A stretch of DNA of 64,000 nucleotides from Halichondria panicea (lineage: Eukaryota; Porifera; Demospongiae; Suberitida; Halichondriidae), in assembly GCF_963675165.1 (NCBI RefSeq), contig NC_087381.1, positions 496,001 to 560,000 on the forward strand. The letters run 5' to 3'. The position numbers and the translations under genes are program-made. The notes below the pieces were generated by a model. That model searched no databases, was not told the origin of the DNA, and saw only the letters and a list, made by a program, of their open reading frames with translations. Each line of letters opens with the position of its first letter. Within the stretch, counting starts at the first letter, position 1. Shown here piece after piece: positions 21,914 to 47,186 of the stretch.

Positions 21914-22912
21914 TTAATTGTGTATAGCACACAATGTCATTAATAGCAGTAGTACCGGTAAATACACCAAACTTTTAAGGGCATTACTCCCTGAAGTACC
22001 ACCATTAACGCAGCAATGAGGTTCGAGACAACAGCCTGGACTACAGGTATCTGCATTGCAATCAGTAGGATTTGTAACAGGACAGCAATCAACAGGGCAA
22101 TTCGTAGAATTTTCTCCACTCTGACATGTGAAATCACCACAGAACTGCATTGAATCAATTTGTCTCTTTCCCCGTGCACTACCTTTTTGAGCACAGCATC
22201 CTCTAAAACACGCAGAGTACTTTGGGCATAATCCAGGGATGTTTTTGGATAACCAATTTTTATCGCATCTGCTTTTACATGCATCTTGATTATCACAATT
22301 ACCACAGTTGAATCTGTAGGTGATTCTTCCTCCTCCCGATGGGTTACTCAAGCCATTCTGACCACAGTACGAATCAGTGCTCCCACCTCCTTGATAGGTT
22401 GTCCCCACGCAAGTTTGATCATTCATATCATTGGAATTGTCACAGCAAGTAAAGAAGTGAAGGCTAGACTGGCCTCCATGATCATACTGAGTACAATAAC
22501 TCGGTTGGTTCATTCGAATATCGACAGCTGGCCAATACTGGCACCGACATTGATTAGAAAAAGGTCCATCCACATCCACAGCTTTGTAACAAACACATCT
22601 CGTGTCAGATCCAGCAGACCCGCAATTTCCTTTTTTTGAAACACAGTTAACCCCATAACGACTGACATCAGGGATATCGACCACGCTACTAAAAAATCTG
22701 TTATTTATAGGATCACATGTCACAATAAAACTATCTTTTTCACAGTCAGCCACACTTGTAGAAATCAAATCTCCTTTTTGACATGAGCCAGGATGATAAG
22801 GATTGCAATTGTAAGATAAAGGCAATTCCCTCTTTTCTCTCTTACCAGTGGCAGTACTTGCTTCAGCAGCAAATAGCATAAAAACCAAAGCAGCAATAAG
22901 ATAAGGTGACAT
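21914..22912 (-). CDS. Cysteine-rich secreted protein, probably GPI-anchored (copy 2, long form)
   Basis: 332 codons from the ATG at 22912 (MSPYLIAALV..), chosen because it starts the signal peptide and matches copy 1. After the signal there is a basic site KREKR (about residues 24-28), then an additional cysteine block of roughly 115 residues not present in copy 1, then the two blocks shared with copy 1, separated again by RGKRQ. The CGDFTCQSGE..NCPVDCC motif and the hydrophobic C-terminal tail are kept. Two possible proprotein cleavage sites suggest processing into chains. Family unknown. Confidence 0.75.
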   Translation of the reverse strand: MSPYLIAALVFMLFAAEASTATGKREKRELPLSYNCNPYHPGSCQKGDLISTSVADCEKDSFIVTCDPINNRFFSSVVDIPDVSRYGVNCVSKKGNCGSAGSDTRCVCYKAVDVDGPFSNQCRCQYWPAVDIRMNQPSYCTQYDHGGQSSLHFFTCCDNSNDMNDQTCVGTTYQGGGSTDSYCGQNGLSNPSGGGRITYRFNCGNCDNQDACKSRCDKNWLSKNIPGLCPKYSACFRGCCAQKGSARGKRQIDSMQFCGDFTCQSGENSTNCPVDCCPVTNPTDCNADTCSPGCCLEPHCCVNGGTSGSNALKSLVYLPVLLLLMTLCAIHN

Positions 22913-22975
22913 ATCTCTGTATTTACTATAGACTATTGCTTCGATAGCAAGTATCATAGCATAGCAACTAAGCTT

Positions 22976-24400
22976 CGATCATAGATACACAAAAGAAAGG
23001 GATAGGCAACGCCCAGCAGATGAGGCGAGCTGCTAAAAAGGGGCGTGTAATGAGCAAAAAGGGGTGTGTGCACTCAAAATGTCAGTAATAGTTTGTAGTA
23101 TTATAGCAAACTGTGCTCTTGAGGAGACACCAGATACACTTAGACATAGGCTATTAATCTTTTAGAGCTACTATATGCAAAGTGATGAGAAAGTGAGCTC
23201 CAAAGGGGGGTGTCAGTACACTCTACAAACCATAACAGGTCTGTTCCCAAGTCCTTCAAATGCCATCTCTTCGATCACACAATACAGATAAAGATACTTG
23301 TGTTCCACTTTCTAATACCTAACTGTATCTTAGAGCACTTCAAACTAGATTACCATGTACAGTAAGAGCAGGAGAGGTACGCAAACTTTCTGGACTTTGG
23401 ACAAACGTTTCATGGTGCTGCTACTACTTCACTGCATTGAGAACTGGAAAATATGCTTTGTTCCATGCAGTTATAAACACACTTTAATTCTGTGAAACGT
23501 ACATGTTATAAATCATATTGGAGATAGAGGTACATAAACTGACAAATTGGTGTTTTTTCACACAAATCAAGCTGAATAAAAGAAAGCTCGGCACTAACAT
23601 AGCAGCTGTAGCTATCAGTAGTGCTGGGTGTATGTGTGCATGATGCCTGATTGCTTTGAATTTCTCTTTTAGGCCCCCTACGAGAAAAATAAGCAGATAT
23701 AGGGATCATTGTGTACTTTCTCTTGAGCACAACTCGCCTCCAACCGGAGGGTGTGACGTCACACACTGCATTTACCTAGCATCACGTGGGGCGTTGCCTA
23801 TCCCTCTTAGACTGGAAACCACTCCCCTTCAAGCTGCTGTGTTGCCCAGTGCGTGAAGAATGTCACGCTGCCACAAGAATGTAAACGTCACAAATACTTT
23901 TTTTTTTTATACTTATTGCAAGTGAGAAGACAAAAGACAAAAGACAAAACAAAAAAACAAACCAAGAAAAAACAACAAAAACATGTGACATAATTTTATA
24001 AAGTTCCTGGGTGAAAACACATGTTTCAGACCGATAGCACCCGGCCTTCTTGAGTTGCTAGGTCAATAGTGCCAGTGTCTAAGGCCTTCCATGGTGTGGT
24101 GGTGGTGAATGACTTCCTAGAGCCTCTGATGCACATAATCTCTGATCTCAAATACTCACGTGCCACCGCCCACACGCTAACTACATGACTGCACAAAAAT
24201 ATTATTGGCCTCGAGTTGGCGGTCTGTTATCAGGCTGAAATAATAATTATCACCCACGCATTACTCATTTTGTGGTTTGTTCTAATTGCATTCCAACGGG
24301 ACAACTCAACACGGCAACTTGCCAGTCCCCAGAGCCCAGAGCGAAGGGAGTGGTTTCCAGTCTATCCCTTTCTATATAAATTCTTTCTATGCTTCGATCA
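22976..24400. mobile_element. Probable DNA element with inverted ends upstream of MICOS13 copy 3
   Basis: The left end (GAAAGGGATAGGCAACGCCC near 23000) has inverse matches at 23786-23806 and, more weakly, at 24345-24400 (ATCCCTTTCTATA..CTTCGATC). The ends resemble the TIR family at 5951-8122 and 25646-27252. The right edge falls next to the MICOS13 copy 3 start codon, so it may have replaced that copy's promoter. Exact borders are uncertain. Confidence 0.4.
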
Positions 24401-24404
24401 AAAG

Positions 24405-25043
24405 ATGGCATTTGTGTTTAGAACTATTCGTCTTGTGCCTGCGGCTATACGCGTGACAGTGGCTGGAGGGGTCACCTATATGGCACAGTGAAGGCTGGAG
24501 CATGGTCTGATTCATCTGATAGCTGTGAGACTTTTCTTAACTGTACGCCCATTTCTTTCTTTGCTGCCTCACTATGTCTTTCTTGCGATTTATGGATGAA
24601 CAGTGACAACAGCAAGAAAAAGTAAGGCCTGGGAACGAGGCTAGTGAGAAACTCGATAGTGTACAAGAGTCCATTTCTAACCTGAGAGAGATAGAATATC
24701 CACCAATGGAGCATATACAATCTGTAAGAACCCTCACACATCACACACACATACGCCCACTTATACACACAAGCACGCTCACCCACCCACACATGCACAC
24801 CCACCCATCCCTCCTCACACAACACACAAGTAGATAATTCCAATGTTTATTCCTTCACTACAGGCCCAGACCGATGGACTGGCGGCCAATCAGATTGAGG
24901 TGGGTGTTCTTCGCTCCTCCCTCACACAATCGTGGAACAGTGCCGTCAAAAGTGCTTGTGAGGCCGTCGTCAGGGACGAAGGGTCAAAGGTCGAGAGCAG
25001 CCTCAAATCTCTGACTGATAAATTTAGTCAATGGACCAAATAG
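24405..25043 (+). pseudogene. MICOS13: MICOS13 copy 3, broken
   Basis: Exon 2 (24867-25043) is intact, but exon 1 has a two-base insertion after GGGGTCACCTAT that shifts the frame into a stop within a few codons. A 115-bp insertion at about 24532-24645, flanked by a short TGAG repeat and ending GGGAACGAGGCTAG, further disrupts it. Similar GGCCTGGGAACGAGACTAG sequence sits in gene-X introns (about 15956), so the insert is a repeat. This copy lies tail to tail with the intact PKG gene. Confidence 0.8.
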
Positions 25044-25408
25044 ACTTGTTTTTTTTTGTCTTTTTGTTCTTTATGTACAGTTCCCTTGAATTCATGTCGA
25101 GATCCCCTTCAACTTGCCATGTTATAATGATATGTATATATGTACCCTTGAACTTAGCTTCAGATATTCGTTAAAATAAATGGTAAAGTATAATTATTTG
25201 CAAGATATACCACTTTTGGGTGGTAACATACATTCCCTATAGTACCGGTATCTAATTATAAAACAAAAAGTAATAATTATGAAAAAGAGCACTAGCTAGT
25301 ACCGCATTTACATATATCTCAGAAAATATAAAAAAGCTATATACGATACGAATGATGTTTGTAGAATGAAAGGGTTATAATCATAATTATATAGCTAAGT
25401 TTTTAAGT

Positions 25409-39160
<13,752 letters not shown>

Positions 39161-39587
39161 CACCTATGGCAACGGGTGTACGTACGCATTATGAAACAAA
39201 TACATTATACAAAATTATATACTGTATATCGTTGTTTCGATAATTATAGTTGAAAATGCAATCAATGCTTGTACCGTGTCATTCACAATCGATTAACCTC
39301 GTGTTATAAACCTGATATATACAATTTATAAGCACTGTACTACAATATTTAATTACAGCGAACTGAACAGGAAATGGTTGATTCTGTATCTACATCCGCT
39401 GGCTCTATCCAGGAAGTTACACAAAGCATAGAGTTCAAAAAGTTTGATATCTGAAGAAATGGTGATTAAATCATATCCTGTTCAGGGACTTTCAAACACA
39501 TGTAGGATGGCTGGATGCAAGGTTTATGTGAAGTATTATCATTGCTAGCCTAGTGGAACATGTTTGTTGTGGTCAGCCTATATAAAC

Positions 39588-40095
39588 TATAATACAGCCA
39601 GGTTAATGGCCCCAAAGTCTCCATAGCATGTGTTTGGACCTGTGTTAGGAGGCCATCCTCTATAATACAGCCAGGTTAATGGGCCCCAAAGTCTCCATAG
39701 CATGTGTTTGGACCTGTGTTAGGAGGCCACCCTCTATAATACAGCCAGGTTAATGGGCCCCAAAGTCTCCATAGCATGTGTTTGGACCTGTGTTAGGAGG
39801 CCACCCTCTATAATACAGCCAGGTTAATGGGCCTCAAAGTCTCCATAGCATGTGTTTGGACCTGTGTTAGCAGGCCACCCTCTATAATACAGCCAGGTTA
39901 ATGGGCCCCAAAGTCTCCATAGCATGTGTTTGGACCTGTGTTAGCAGGCCACCCTCTATAATACAGCCAGGTTAATGGGCCCCAAAGTCTCCATAGCATG
40001 TGTTTGGACCTGTGTTAGGAGGCCACCCTCTATAATACAGCCAGGTTAATGGGCCTCAAAGTCTCCATAGCATGCATGTGTTTGGACCTGTGTTA
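39588..40095. repeat. 74-bp minisatellite, about 7 copies
   Basis: Units start TATAATACAGCCAGGTTAATG at 39588, 39661, 39735, 39809 and onwards. The reverse orientation of the same unit is found in gene-X at 12781-13100. Units differ by few bases (GGCCCC/GGCCTC; TTAGGAGG/TTAGCAGG), arranged in blocks. Confidence 0.95.
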
Positions 40096-40465
40096 GCAAA
40101 TTTCACAGTACACCAACTTATGACACTCACCTAGACAAAACAGTATAATTGTAATAGTTGTACGCAATTGTGCAGACACACATTTAGATCAAAACCAGAA
40201 GTTAGGACACTGAACATTAAGATTTCATGCCTCAAAGGAGGATACACTGCAATAGCTGGGCACACACAACGTGTATGGAATACGGTAAACTCTTCTAATT
40301 AAATAATTGTTAATTCGTATTTACAAAGAGAAAATAAACGCTCCTGGTGCTAACGAAGTGATAATGACAACTCTGTTTCAAGTTTGTCATAAAATGAACA
40401 TTAGAAAAGAATTTGTGCCTATCAAGATTGTTAACACTTACACGAAGCAACCACCACAGAAATAA

Positions 40466-40618
40466 ATAGAGAGATGGTCTCTTTAGGGAGGTCAATAGTG
40501 ATAGCATTGTAGGGACAGTACTGAGTGGTCTCAATAGAGAGGTGGTCTCTTTAGGGAGGTCAATAGTGATGGCATTGTAGGGACAGTACTGAGTGGTCTC
40601 AATAGAGAGGTGGTCTAC
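40466..40618. repeat. 68-bp tandem repeat, 2.2 copies
   Basis: ATAGAGAGATGGTCTCTTTA at 40466, then ATAGAGAGGTGGTC at 40534 and 40602, exactly 68 bp apart, upstream of the PKG gene. Confidence 0.9.
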
Positions 40619-41336
40619 ACCACATTAATCAGAGACAATGCCAACTACTCACAAATAAAAGATCAATCGAATTACAATAAATTGCATACTCTAGAAATTG
40701 GACGCTAACAGTTTTGGCAAGTGTAAGAGGTTAAGCTTGTGCTTAATTACGATACCTTGTACCTACTACATCGTTATTACAATACCTTGTACCCACTACA
40801 TTCAATATTACAATACCACGCTACATCATTATTACAAGCTTAGAATACTTTTCCTTGTAAATGGTCAACAACATCTGGTACTTGGTACAGACTATCGTAT
40901 AAATTGCAAGCATTACTTAATTAACTATGTGGAGTTTTCCACACAGTAATGAGTGCACACAGATAAGGAGAGATAGCTGATAAATATTTATTAAGCTTAT
41001 TGCACAACTCAAAAGCGAACAGATTTAACTTACTTTAGATTTCTCTTCAGCTCCTCGTTTTCTATATATGCAGATTTGACTTTGTGGAAGAAGTAGTGTT
41101 AATGTTTATTGTTGAAATACGTCTAAGTTGAGATGTTCATTGTTTTTTACATCAATTTTATGGGCGTGTCAGGACGTACAGAAGTCCACGTGTAGGTGGT
41201 TAGGTAGTAGCGCATGCGCGTTATAACATATCGCACATACCCAAACAGGGTCAGCAAGTTCCAGGGGCGTGTCGCTGGCGCAGCAAAAAGTGGGCGTATA
41301 TACATCGCTAGCTACTAGCTACATCTGCAGCTCAAA

Positions 41337-42591
41337 ATGAAGTCTCTGTGTCTTTTAGCAGTGATTTTGGGACTGTGCACGCTTCCAATCAGCTCCCAAG
41401 ACCCGTGCCCAGCTGGTAGAGTATGCCCTGCCAACATCCCTGTCCGCAGTGACGTGAGCAATGCAGCTGGTACATGTGATGGTGGAGGTACCATAAGGTA
41501 AGGTCATGATTAAGTAGGAGACTGAGAATTACTACTGTTACTGTATTTATAATCTGATTTTGAATGTGAGACTCTTTCAATTGCAAATTGTGTGTTTTCG
41601 CATAGGTTGCAAACGAAAGAGAGAGTGCATGCAATTCGTACTAATTACAAATACATGCATGCACATGCATGCCATCATTTGTAATAAATTAACTACCTGT
41701 GTGCGGTATTACTTTATGTACAGGTCGGAAATTGTGACTGAAATTACTTCACTGCTTTCGGGAAATACAGTGATGCCTGCTTTAAGAATAAAGTACCTTG
41801 GACTCAACTCAGATCTCCCTGCAGTTAGCTGTGCAGAAATCTACAAAAATAATGAGAATGCACAAAATGGATACTATTTCATCCCCGATGGAAATACTAG
41901 ATCATTTTGTCGATTTGATTTCCAAACATCTGGACAGCTGCAAGGATGGGAGTTATTGACGTCTCTTGACATGAAAAATCCTGATACTAACTGTCCTAGC
42001 GAATTTCAAATGGTAGAGCATGCGAGTGGCGTTCGATACTGCCGTAAAAATTTTAATGGAGATGGTTGCACTGCGATAACGTATTCTCATGACCGACCAA
42101 TCACAAGACTGTATGGAAGAGTGCATGGTATTCAGAGTGGAACACCGGACATTGAGGAAAATAATTTTAACCGTGGCATCGAGGGCGACTATATCGATGG
42201 TATTAGTCTCACCTATGGTCAATCACCCAGACGGCATATTTGGAGTTTTATAGGTTACACATCTGCAGCCTTTCCAAACTGTCCTTGCAGTACTAGCGCT
42301 ACAAGAACAACTCCTGCTTATATTGGAGATAATTACTTCTGTGAATCTGGCACCATGCTGCCTGACAATTTCTTCCAGACATTTGTTAACGATCCAATCT
42401 GGGATGGCCAGAATTGTGAGAGTACTCAAGATCCAGGATGCTGTACCCGTGGAGACCTCGGCAATGGAGAATGGTTTTATCGAGAGTTTGCGGTTCCTTT
42501 CACTCCGGACATTGAGCTTCGTATCTGTACAGATCAAACTACAGACGATGAAGATATTGGACTGCAACTTCTTGAACTTTATTTCCAATAA
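41337..42591 (+). CDS. Secreted fibrinogen-related-type protein, copy 1
   Basis: Two exons, 41337-41497 and 41724-42591, 342 residues. Signal peptide 1-20 (MKSLCLLAVILGLCTLPISS), short Cys segment (CPAGRVCP), helical linker, then a domain of about 270 residues with conserved WxxL..D, CRK, YGRVHG, IDGISLTYG, RRHIWSF, YFCESG, DPIWDGQNC, DPGCCTRG and WFYREF. This resembles fibrinogen-related domains expanded in sponges and cnidarians (from memory, not searched). Likely extracellular recognition or adhesion. Upstream GCAGCAAAAAGTGGGCGT is shared with copy 2, a possible promoter element. Confidence 0.8.
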
Positions 42592-43643
42592 GTTCGCTAA
42601 TGTCTCGTTTAGTTTCGAACACCACCATAATATAGTTTTGACACCACATGTATATTATTAGTTATTTTTACATGCAGCCGGCTGTGGTAGTATAGTAGCT
42701 ATTTCCATGGCAACAAATTGGAAACAATGTAGTTGCAGTGTTAATTGTACATGTATGTTATTGTATTGTTAAAAGATCTGCTATACTGGTTTTAATGACA
42801 ATTATACATCAATATACTGCCTGCACACTCACAGCAAATAAGAATATTCACAACACTGGGAGCATATTCACTAGCTATTAATACTGATTTGTTGTGTTAA
42901 TTGTTACAGCCCATAATATAGCTACTACATAAAATAATGAGAAGATAATTGGAAGTAGCCATAACTTCCATTGCCAAGGTCTCTATATAGATATATATAG
43001 GATTGAGGCAGTGCAATACAAGTACAGTGCCCGATGCATGTGATCAGTAATTTGGATGAAGTACATTGTGCATCTGCATTGCGTTCGTCTTCTGCACAGA
43101 CCACTACATTTCTCTCATCCTGACTGCGGATAAAAATATTAACCGGCTGAAGGGACACCACGTCTTAATCTTGGGAGCTGATTGGATCGAAGCCTTCAAC
43201 CACTCCAGTATCATTTTAAGATGCTTGCTTCTCATACCGTATAGCGGGTAATTTTCGGGGGACAAAATATTCGTGGTTCAGCAATATTGAGACATTTCGT
43301 GGGTAATATTTTCGTGGTTGCTGCTTGCACTGCAGGTAAAGGTAGGCAAGGTCGCTTCATTCGTGGGTAAAATGTTCGTGGTTAGACCTCCAACCACGAA
43401 AAGCACGAATATTTTGCCCCACGAAAATTACACGCTATACGGTAATTATTTTATGGGGTCCAAGTTGAACAACAGAATTAACAATAGTTGAACTTGTAAT
43501 ATCAAGTGAACATGTACATAATTATAACACATTGTTCCCAGTTTGTTGCCATGGCAATAGCTACCATAACACTACAGCTGTAGATGCTAATTAATACAAC
43601 TGTGTTACATGAGTCCGAAACTAAACGAACAATTTTAGCAGAC
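42592..43643. other. Convergent intergenic region
   Basis: 3' ends of fibrinogen-related copies 1 and 2 face each other. Their 3' flanks share inverted sequence (ATGGCAACAAA, CACCATAATA). Contains the MITE at 43237-43442; otherwise nothing supported. Confidence 0.5.
43237..43442. mobile_element. MITE with TA target duplication (mariner-like ends)
   Basis: 206-bp element, ends CCGTATAGCGGGTAATTTTC and GAAAATTACACGCTATACGG, flanked by TA (43235-43236 and 43443-43444). Further inner pairing TTCGTGG / CCACGAA. Diverged or half copies with the CGCTATACG end are visible at about 34335, 38735-38810, 48700, 51530 and 57010, so the family is spread through introns here. Confidence 0.8.
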
Positions 43644-44882
43644 TTAATCGAAATAAATTTCAGCAAGTACTAGTGCGATTTCTTCATCGGATCTGGGCTC
43701 ATCGGTACAGAGACGAAGCTCAACGTCATCAACAAAAGGAACCTCAAACTCTCGATAAAACCATTCTCCGTTGTCACGGTATCCACGGGTACAGCATCCT
43801 GGATCTTGAGTACTCTCACAATTCTGACCATCCCATACTGGATCGTCAACAAATGTCACGGCAGGATTAACAGTTTCAGCTGCTGTACCAGATTCACAGA
43901 AGTAATTCTCTCCAATATAGCTAGGAGTTGATCTTATAGCGTTAGTGCTGCAAGGACAGTTTGGAAAAGCTGCAGACAAGTAGCTTATAAAACTCCAAAT
44001 ATGCCGTCTAGGTGATTGACCATAGGTGAGACTAATACCATCGATATAAATGCCATCAATGCCACGGTTGAATTGATCATCCTCGATGTCCAGTGTTCCG
44101 CTATGATAACCATGCACTCTTCCGTAGAGTCGTTTGATTGGTCGATTGTGAGGATAAAATATCGAAACGCAGCCGGTTGCATCGTCATTTTTACGACAGT
44201 GGCGCATCCCTCGCACATTATCAAATCTTAATTGACTAGGACAATTGGTATTAGGATCGTTCATATCGAAAAGAGTCAATAACTGCCATCCGTTCGTTTT
44301 GGGAGTTGCAAGGGTTGCAAGATCAAATCGACAAAATACTGTAGTATCTTCATCACGGACGAAATAGTTACCATTTTGGGCAGTCTCATTGGATTCGTAG
44401 ATTTTCGCACAGCTGCTTGCCGGGAGATCAGCGGAACCAAGATTGGGGACTAAACTAGGATGCTTTTTTCTCAAAGCATTCGTCACTTGAGTGTCCAAAA
44501 GCAGTGAACGAAGGTCAGAGTCAATTTCGGACCTGTATTAGAGAAACACGAACTACTGCATACACAGGGTTTTGAATGTGACTTAATTAATCCATTGCGT
44601 GTGTGCATGCATGCACGTAATAGTAAACAAGCCTGCTAATTATTGCGAATTTGCGACCTATGCAATTTGCCCATTCACATTCCAAATGTGGCAGTAACTC
44701 ACAGCCTAATCATGATCTTACCTTATGCTACCTCCACCATCACAGGTACCAGGTGTAATTACACCATCACTGCGGACAGGGAAGTTGGCAGGGCATTCTC
44801 TACCGGCTGGGCACGGGTCTTGGGAGCTGATTGGAAGCGTGCAAAGCCCCAAAATCACTGCTAGAAGGCACAAAGACTTCAT
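43644..44882 (-). CDS. Secreted fibrinogen-related-type protein, copy 2
   Basis: Exons 44722-44882 and 43644-44532, 349 residues. Exon 1 has the same length (161 nt) and nearly the same signal peptide as copy 1. The domain motifs are kept (YGRVHGYHSG, IDGISLTYG, DPVWDGQNC, WFYREF) and it ends AEIYFD. Opposite orientation to copies 1 and 3, so the cluster arose by duplication with inversion. All family cysteines seen in copy 1 are present. Confidence 0.8.
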
Positions 44883-44984
44883 TTTGAGCTGCATCTAATA
44901 TAATGTAGCTAGCGAACGCCCACTTTTTGCTGCACTGCCGTGTACAGCGGACACGCCCTGCTGCAAAAATGGGCGTGACTGCGT

Positions 44985-45235
44985 GGTCTGCGCAGCTCAA
45001 AATGAAGTCTTTGTGTCATTTTAGCAGCGCTTCCAATCACCTCCTAACACCTACAAGCCATGTAGAGTTGGGAGGTAAAGAGTTTATTTGATTTGTTGTG
45101 TCCCAGAATGCACGAATGCACATAATTGATGATCAAAACATGAACTCAGATCAAATGAAGATATTGCACTGATACTTGCTGAAATTTATTTTGATTAAGT
45201 CTCTGCTAATTGTTTATTTTAGTTTCAGACTCATG
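44985..45235 (+). pseudogene. Deletion relic of a fourth fibrinogen-related gene
   Basis: Starts with the family leader (CTCAAAATGAAGTCTTTGTG..) but jumps within about 60 bp to non-family sequence, and then at about 45150 to the last codons of the domain (SNEDIALILAEIYFD, stop) and the family 3' flank. Almost the whole domain has been lost. Its end is closest to copy 2. Confidence 0.75.
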
Positions 45236-45523
45236 TAAACACAGTTGTATATTTACAGCTGTAGTGTTGTTGTAGCTATTGCCACGGCAACTGCAAACTG
45301 GTAAACAATCTACCTATAGTGTTATGTGTATACATGCATGTGTATACTTATTGCATTGTTTAATTTTGTATAAAGATTTGCAAGAGACAATGAATTACTA
45401 TTGCCTGCACACCCACAGCTACTAAATATTCACATGACTGGGACCATTTCACTGTTCTGATTGTTCTCCCTATTTAGCCAGTAACTGCATATGAGAATTA
45501 AGGCAGTTTAAAATGAAGTCAAA

Positions 45524-46753
45524 ATGAAGTCTTTGTGCCTTTTAGCAGTGATTTTGTGCGTTCGTATCTATCCAATTAGATCCCAAGTAGAAAACCTGTG
45601 CCCAGCTGATAGAGTATGCCCTGTCAACATCCCTGTCACTGCGGACAGGGTAATTACAGCTGGTACATGTGATGGTGGAGATAGTATAAGGTAAGTTGAT
45701 TCATAAGATCATGACTACGGTTATCATACGGGTTTGTGGGGAAAAAGTCAAGGGCAAAGATGCATGGGGGGAAAGTGGAGACTCGAATAGTGCATGCTAT
45801 AGTGGGGAAGTATAAGAGCCGACGGTGAGGGGGATAAAATTATATGTGGCTGGGTAATCTTTCTTTAATTATACAGGTCAGAAATTGAGACTGAACTGTA
45901 TTCACTGCTTTCTGAGAATCCAGTGGCGTCTGTTTTGAGGAGAAAGTATTTTGGACTCACTCCCAGTCTCCCTGCAGCCAGCTGTACAGAAATCTATGAA
46001 AACAACGCAGATCCACAAAACAGCTTATACTTCATTCCCAATGGAGATACTAAATCGTTCTGTCGATTCGATCTTCAAACATCCGGAAAGCTGGATCAAT
46101 ATGGATGGCAGTTACTGACGCTTCTCAATATGAGTAATCCTGATACTAACTGTCCTAGTGAATTTCAAATGATAACGCATGAGAGTGGCATTCGATACTG
46201 TCGTAAAAGTTTCAATGGAAATGGTTGCACTTCGATAACGTATCCTCATATTAATCGACCAATCAAAAGACTGTACGGAAGAGTGCATGGTATTCAGAGG
46301 GGAACACCGGACATTGAGGATGTTCTATTTAACCGTGGCATAGAGGGCGATTATATCGATGGTATTAGTCTCACCTATGATCAATCACCCAGACGGCATA
46401 TTTGGAGTTTTATAGGTTACACATCTGCAGCTTATCCAAACTGTCCTTGCAGTACTAACGCTACAAGAACAACTCCTAGCTATATTGGAGAGAATTACTT
46501 CTGTGAATCTGGTACCATGCTGAGAGAAAATTTCTCCCAGACATTTGTTAACGATCCAATCTGGGATGGCCAGAATTGTGAGAGTACTCAAGATCCAGGA
46601 TGCTGTACCCGTGGAGACCTTGGCAATGGAGAATGGTTTTATCGAGAGTTTACGGTTCCTTTCACTCCGGACGTTGAGCTTCGTATCTGTACCGATGGTA
46701 CTATAGACGATGAAGATATTGGACTGCAACTTCTTGAATTATACTTCCAATAA
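45524..46753 (+). CDS. Secreted fibrinogen-related-type protein, copy 3
   Basis: Exons 45524-45690 and 45877-46753, 347 residues. The second of two nearby ATGs is used: the first (45513) gives only MKSK and a stop, a tiny upstream reading frame created by a local AAAATGAAGTC duplication. Signal peptide and domain as in copies 1 and 2, closest to copy 1 (CCT RGDLGNGEWFYREF and LQLLELYFQ ends). Confidence 0.8.
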
Positions 46754-47186
46754 GTTGCCAATTTTTGTGTAGTTTATTCTGTTTCTTCTTTACATGTTGT
46801 GTGCATTTTATTTACATTTTAGGCATCGTTGATTATAATTAATTTTTATGGCCAGTATAGAGACATTTTTTGCCCACCCACAGAGTTGCTAAGATATTCA
46901 CATCTATTCTTATGTGATAGCGTCAAAACAAGCAATTAAATACAGCCCATAATAAAACGCAAGAATGTCATACTACTGATGGGCGTGCCGCGCGTGTGTC
47001 ACTGCTCTCCGTGTGTGGCCTGTATCTCGTTGAATTGTGTTAATTTCACCGACGACCTTTTTCTGCCTTTCATTCGCAAATGACGTCACATCTCCTCCAG
47101 CAAAACTACATTATAAACATGAGGATCATTTCCAAAACCACGTGGACTGGAAAACTCTAAGAGAACCTCGCTAAGAACGGAACAGA
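46754..47186. other. Intergenic before DDX24
   Basis: 3' flank of fibrinogen-related copy 3 and the DDX24 promoter region; a TGACGTCA site (CRE-like) at about 47081. No gene seen. Confidence 0.5.

Larger units (their letters stand above)
39161..41336. other. Intergenic between PKG and the first fibrinogen-related gene
   Basis: Divergent interval of 2.2 kb. Holds the 74-bp minisatellite (39588-40095), a 68-bp repeat (40466-40618) and a GCGCATGCGC motif at about 41210. No coding exon seen; the PKG 5' untranslated exons may lie here. Confidence 0.5.

Noticed and set aside
39588-40095. Regular repeats resembling a CRISPR array
   Set aside because: Head-to-tail 74-bp units without unique spacers; eukaryotic context.
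42223-42588. Open frames antisense to the fibrinogen-related genes
   Set aside because: Mirror frames of conserved coding DNA, repeated in each paralogue; no splice or start features.
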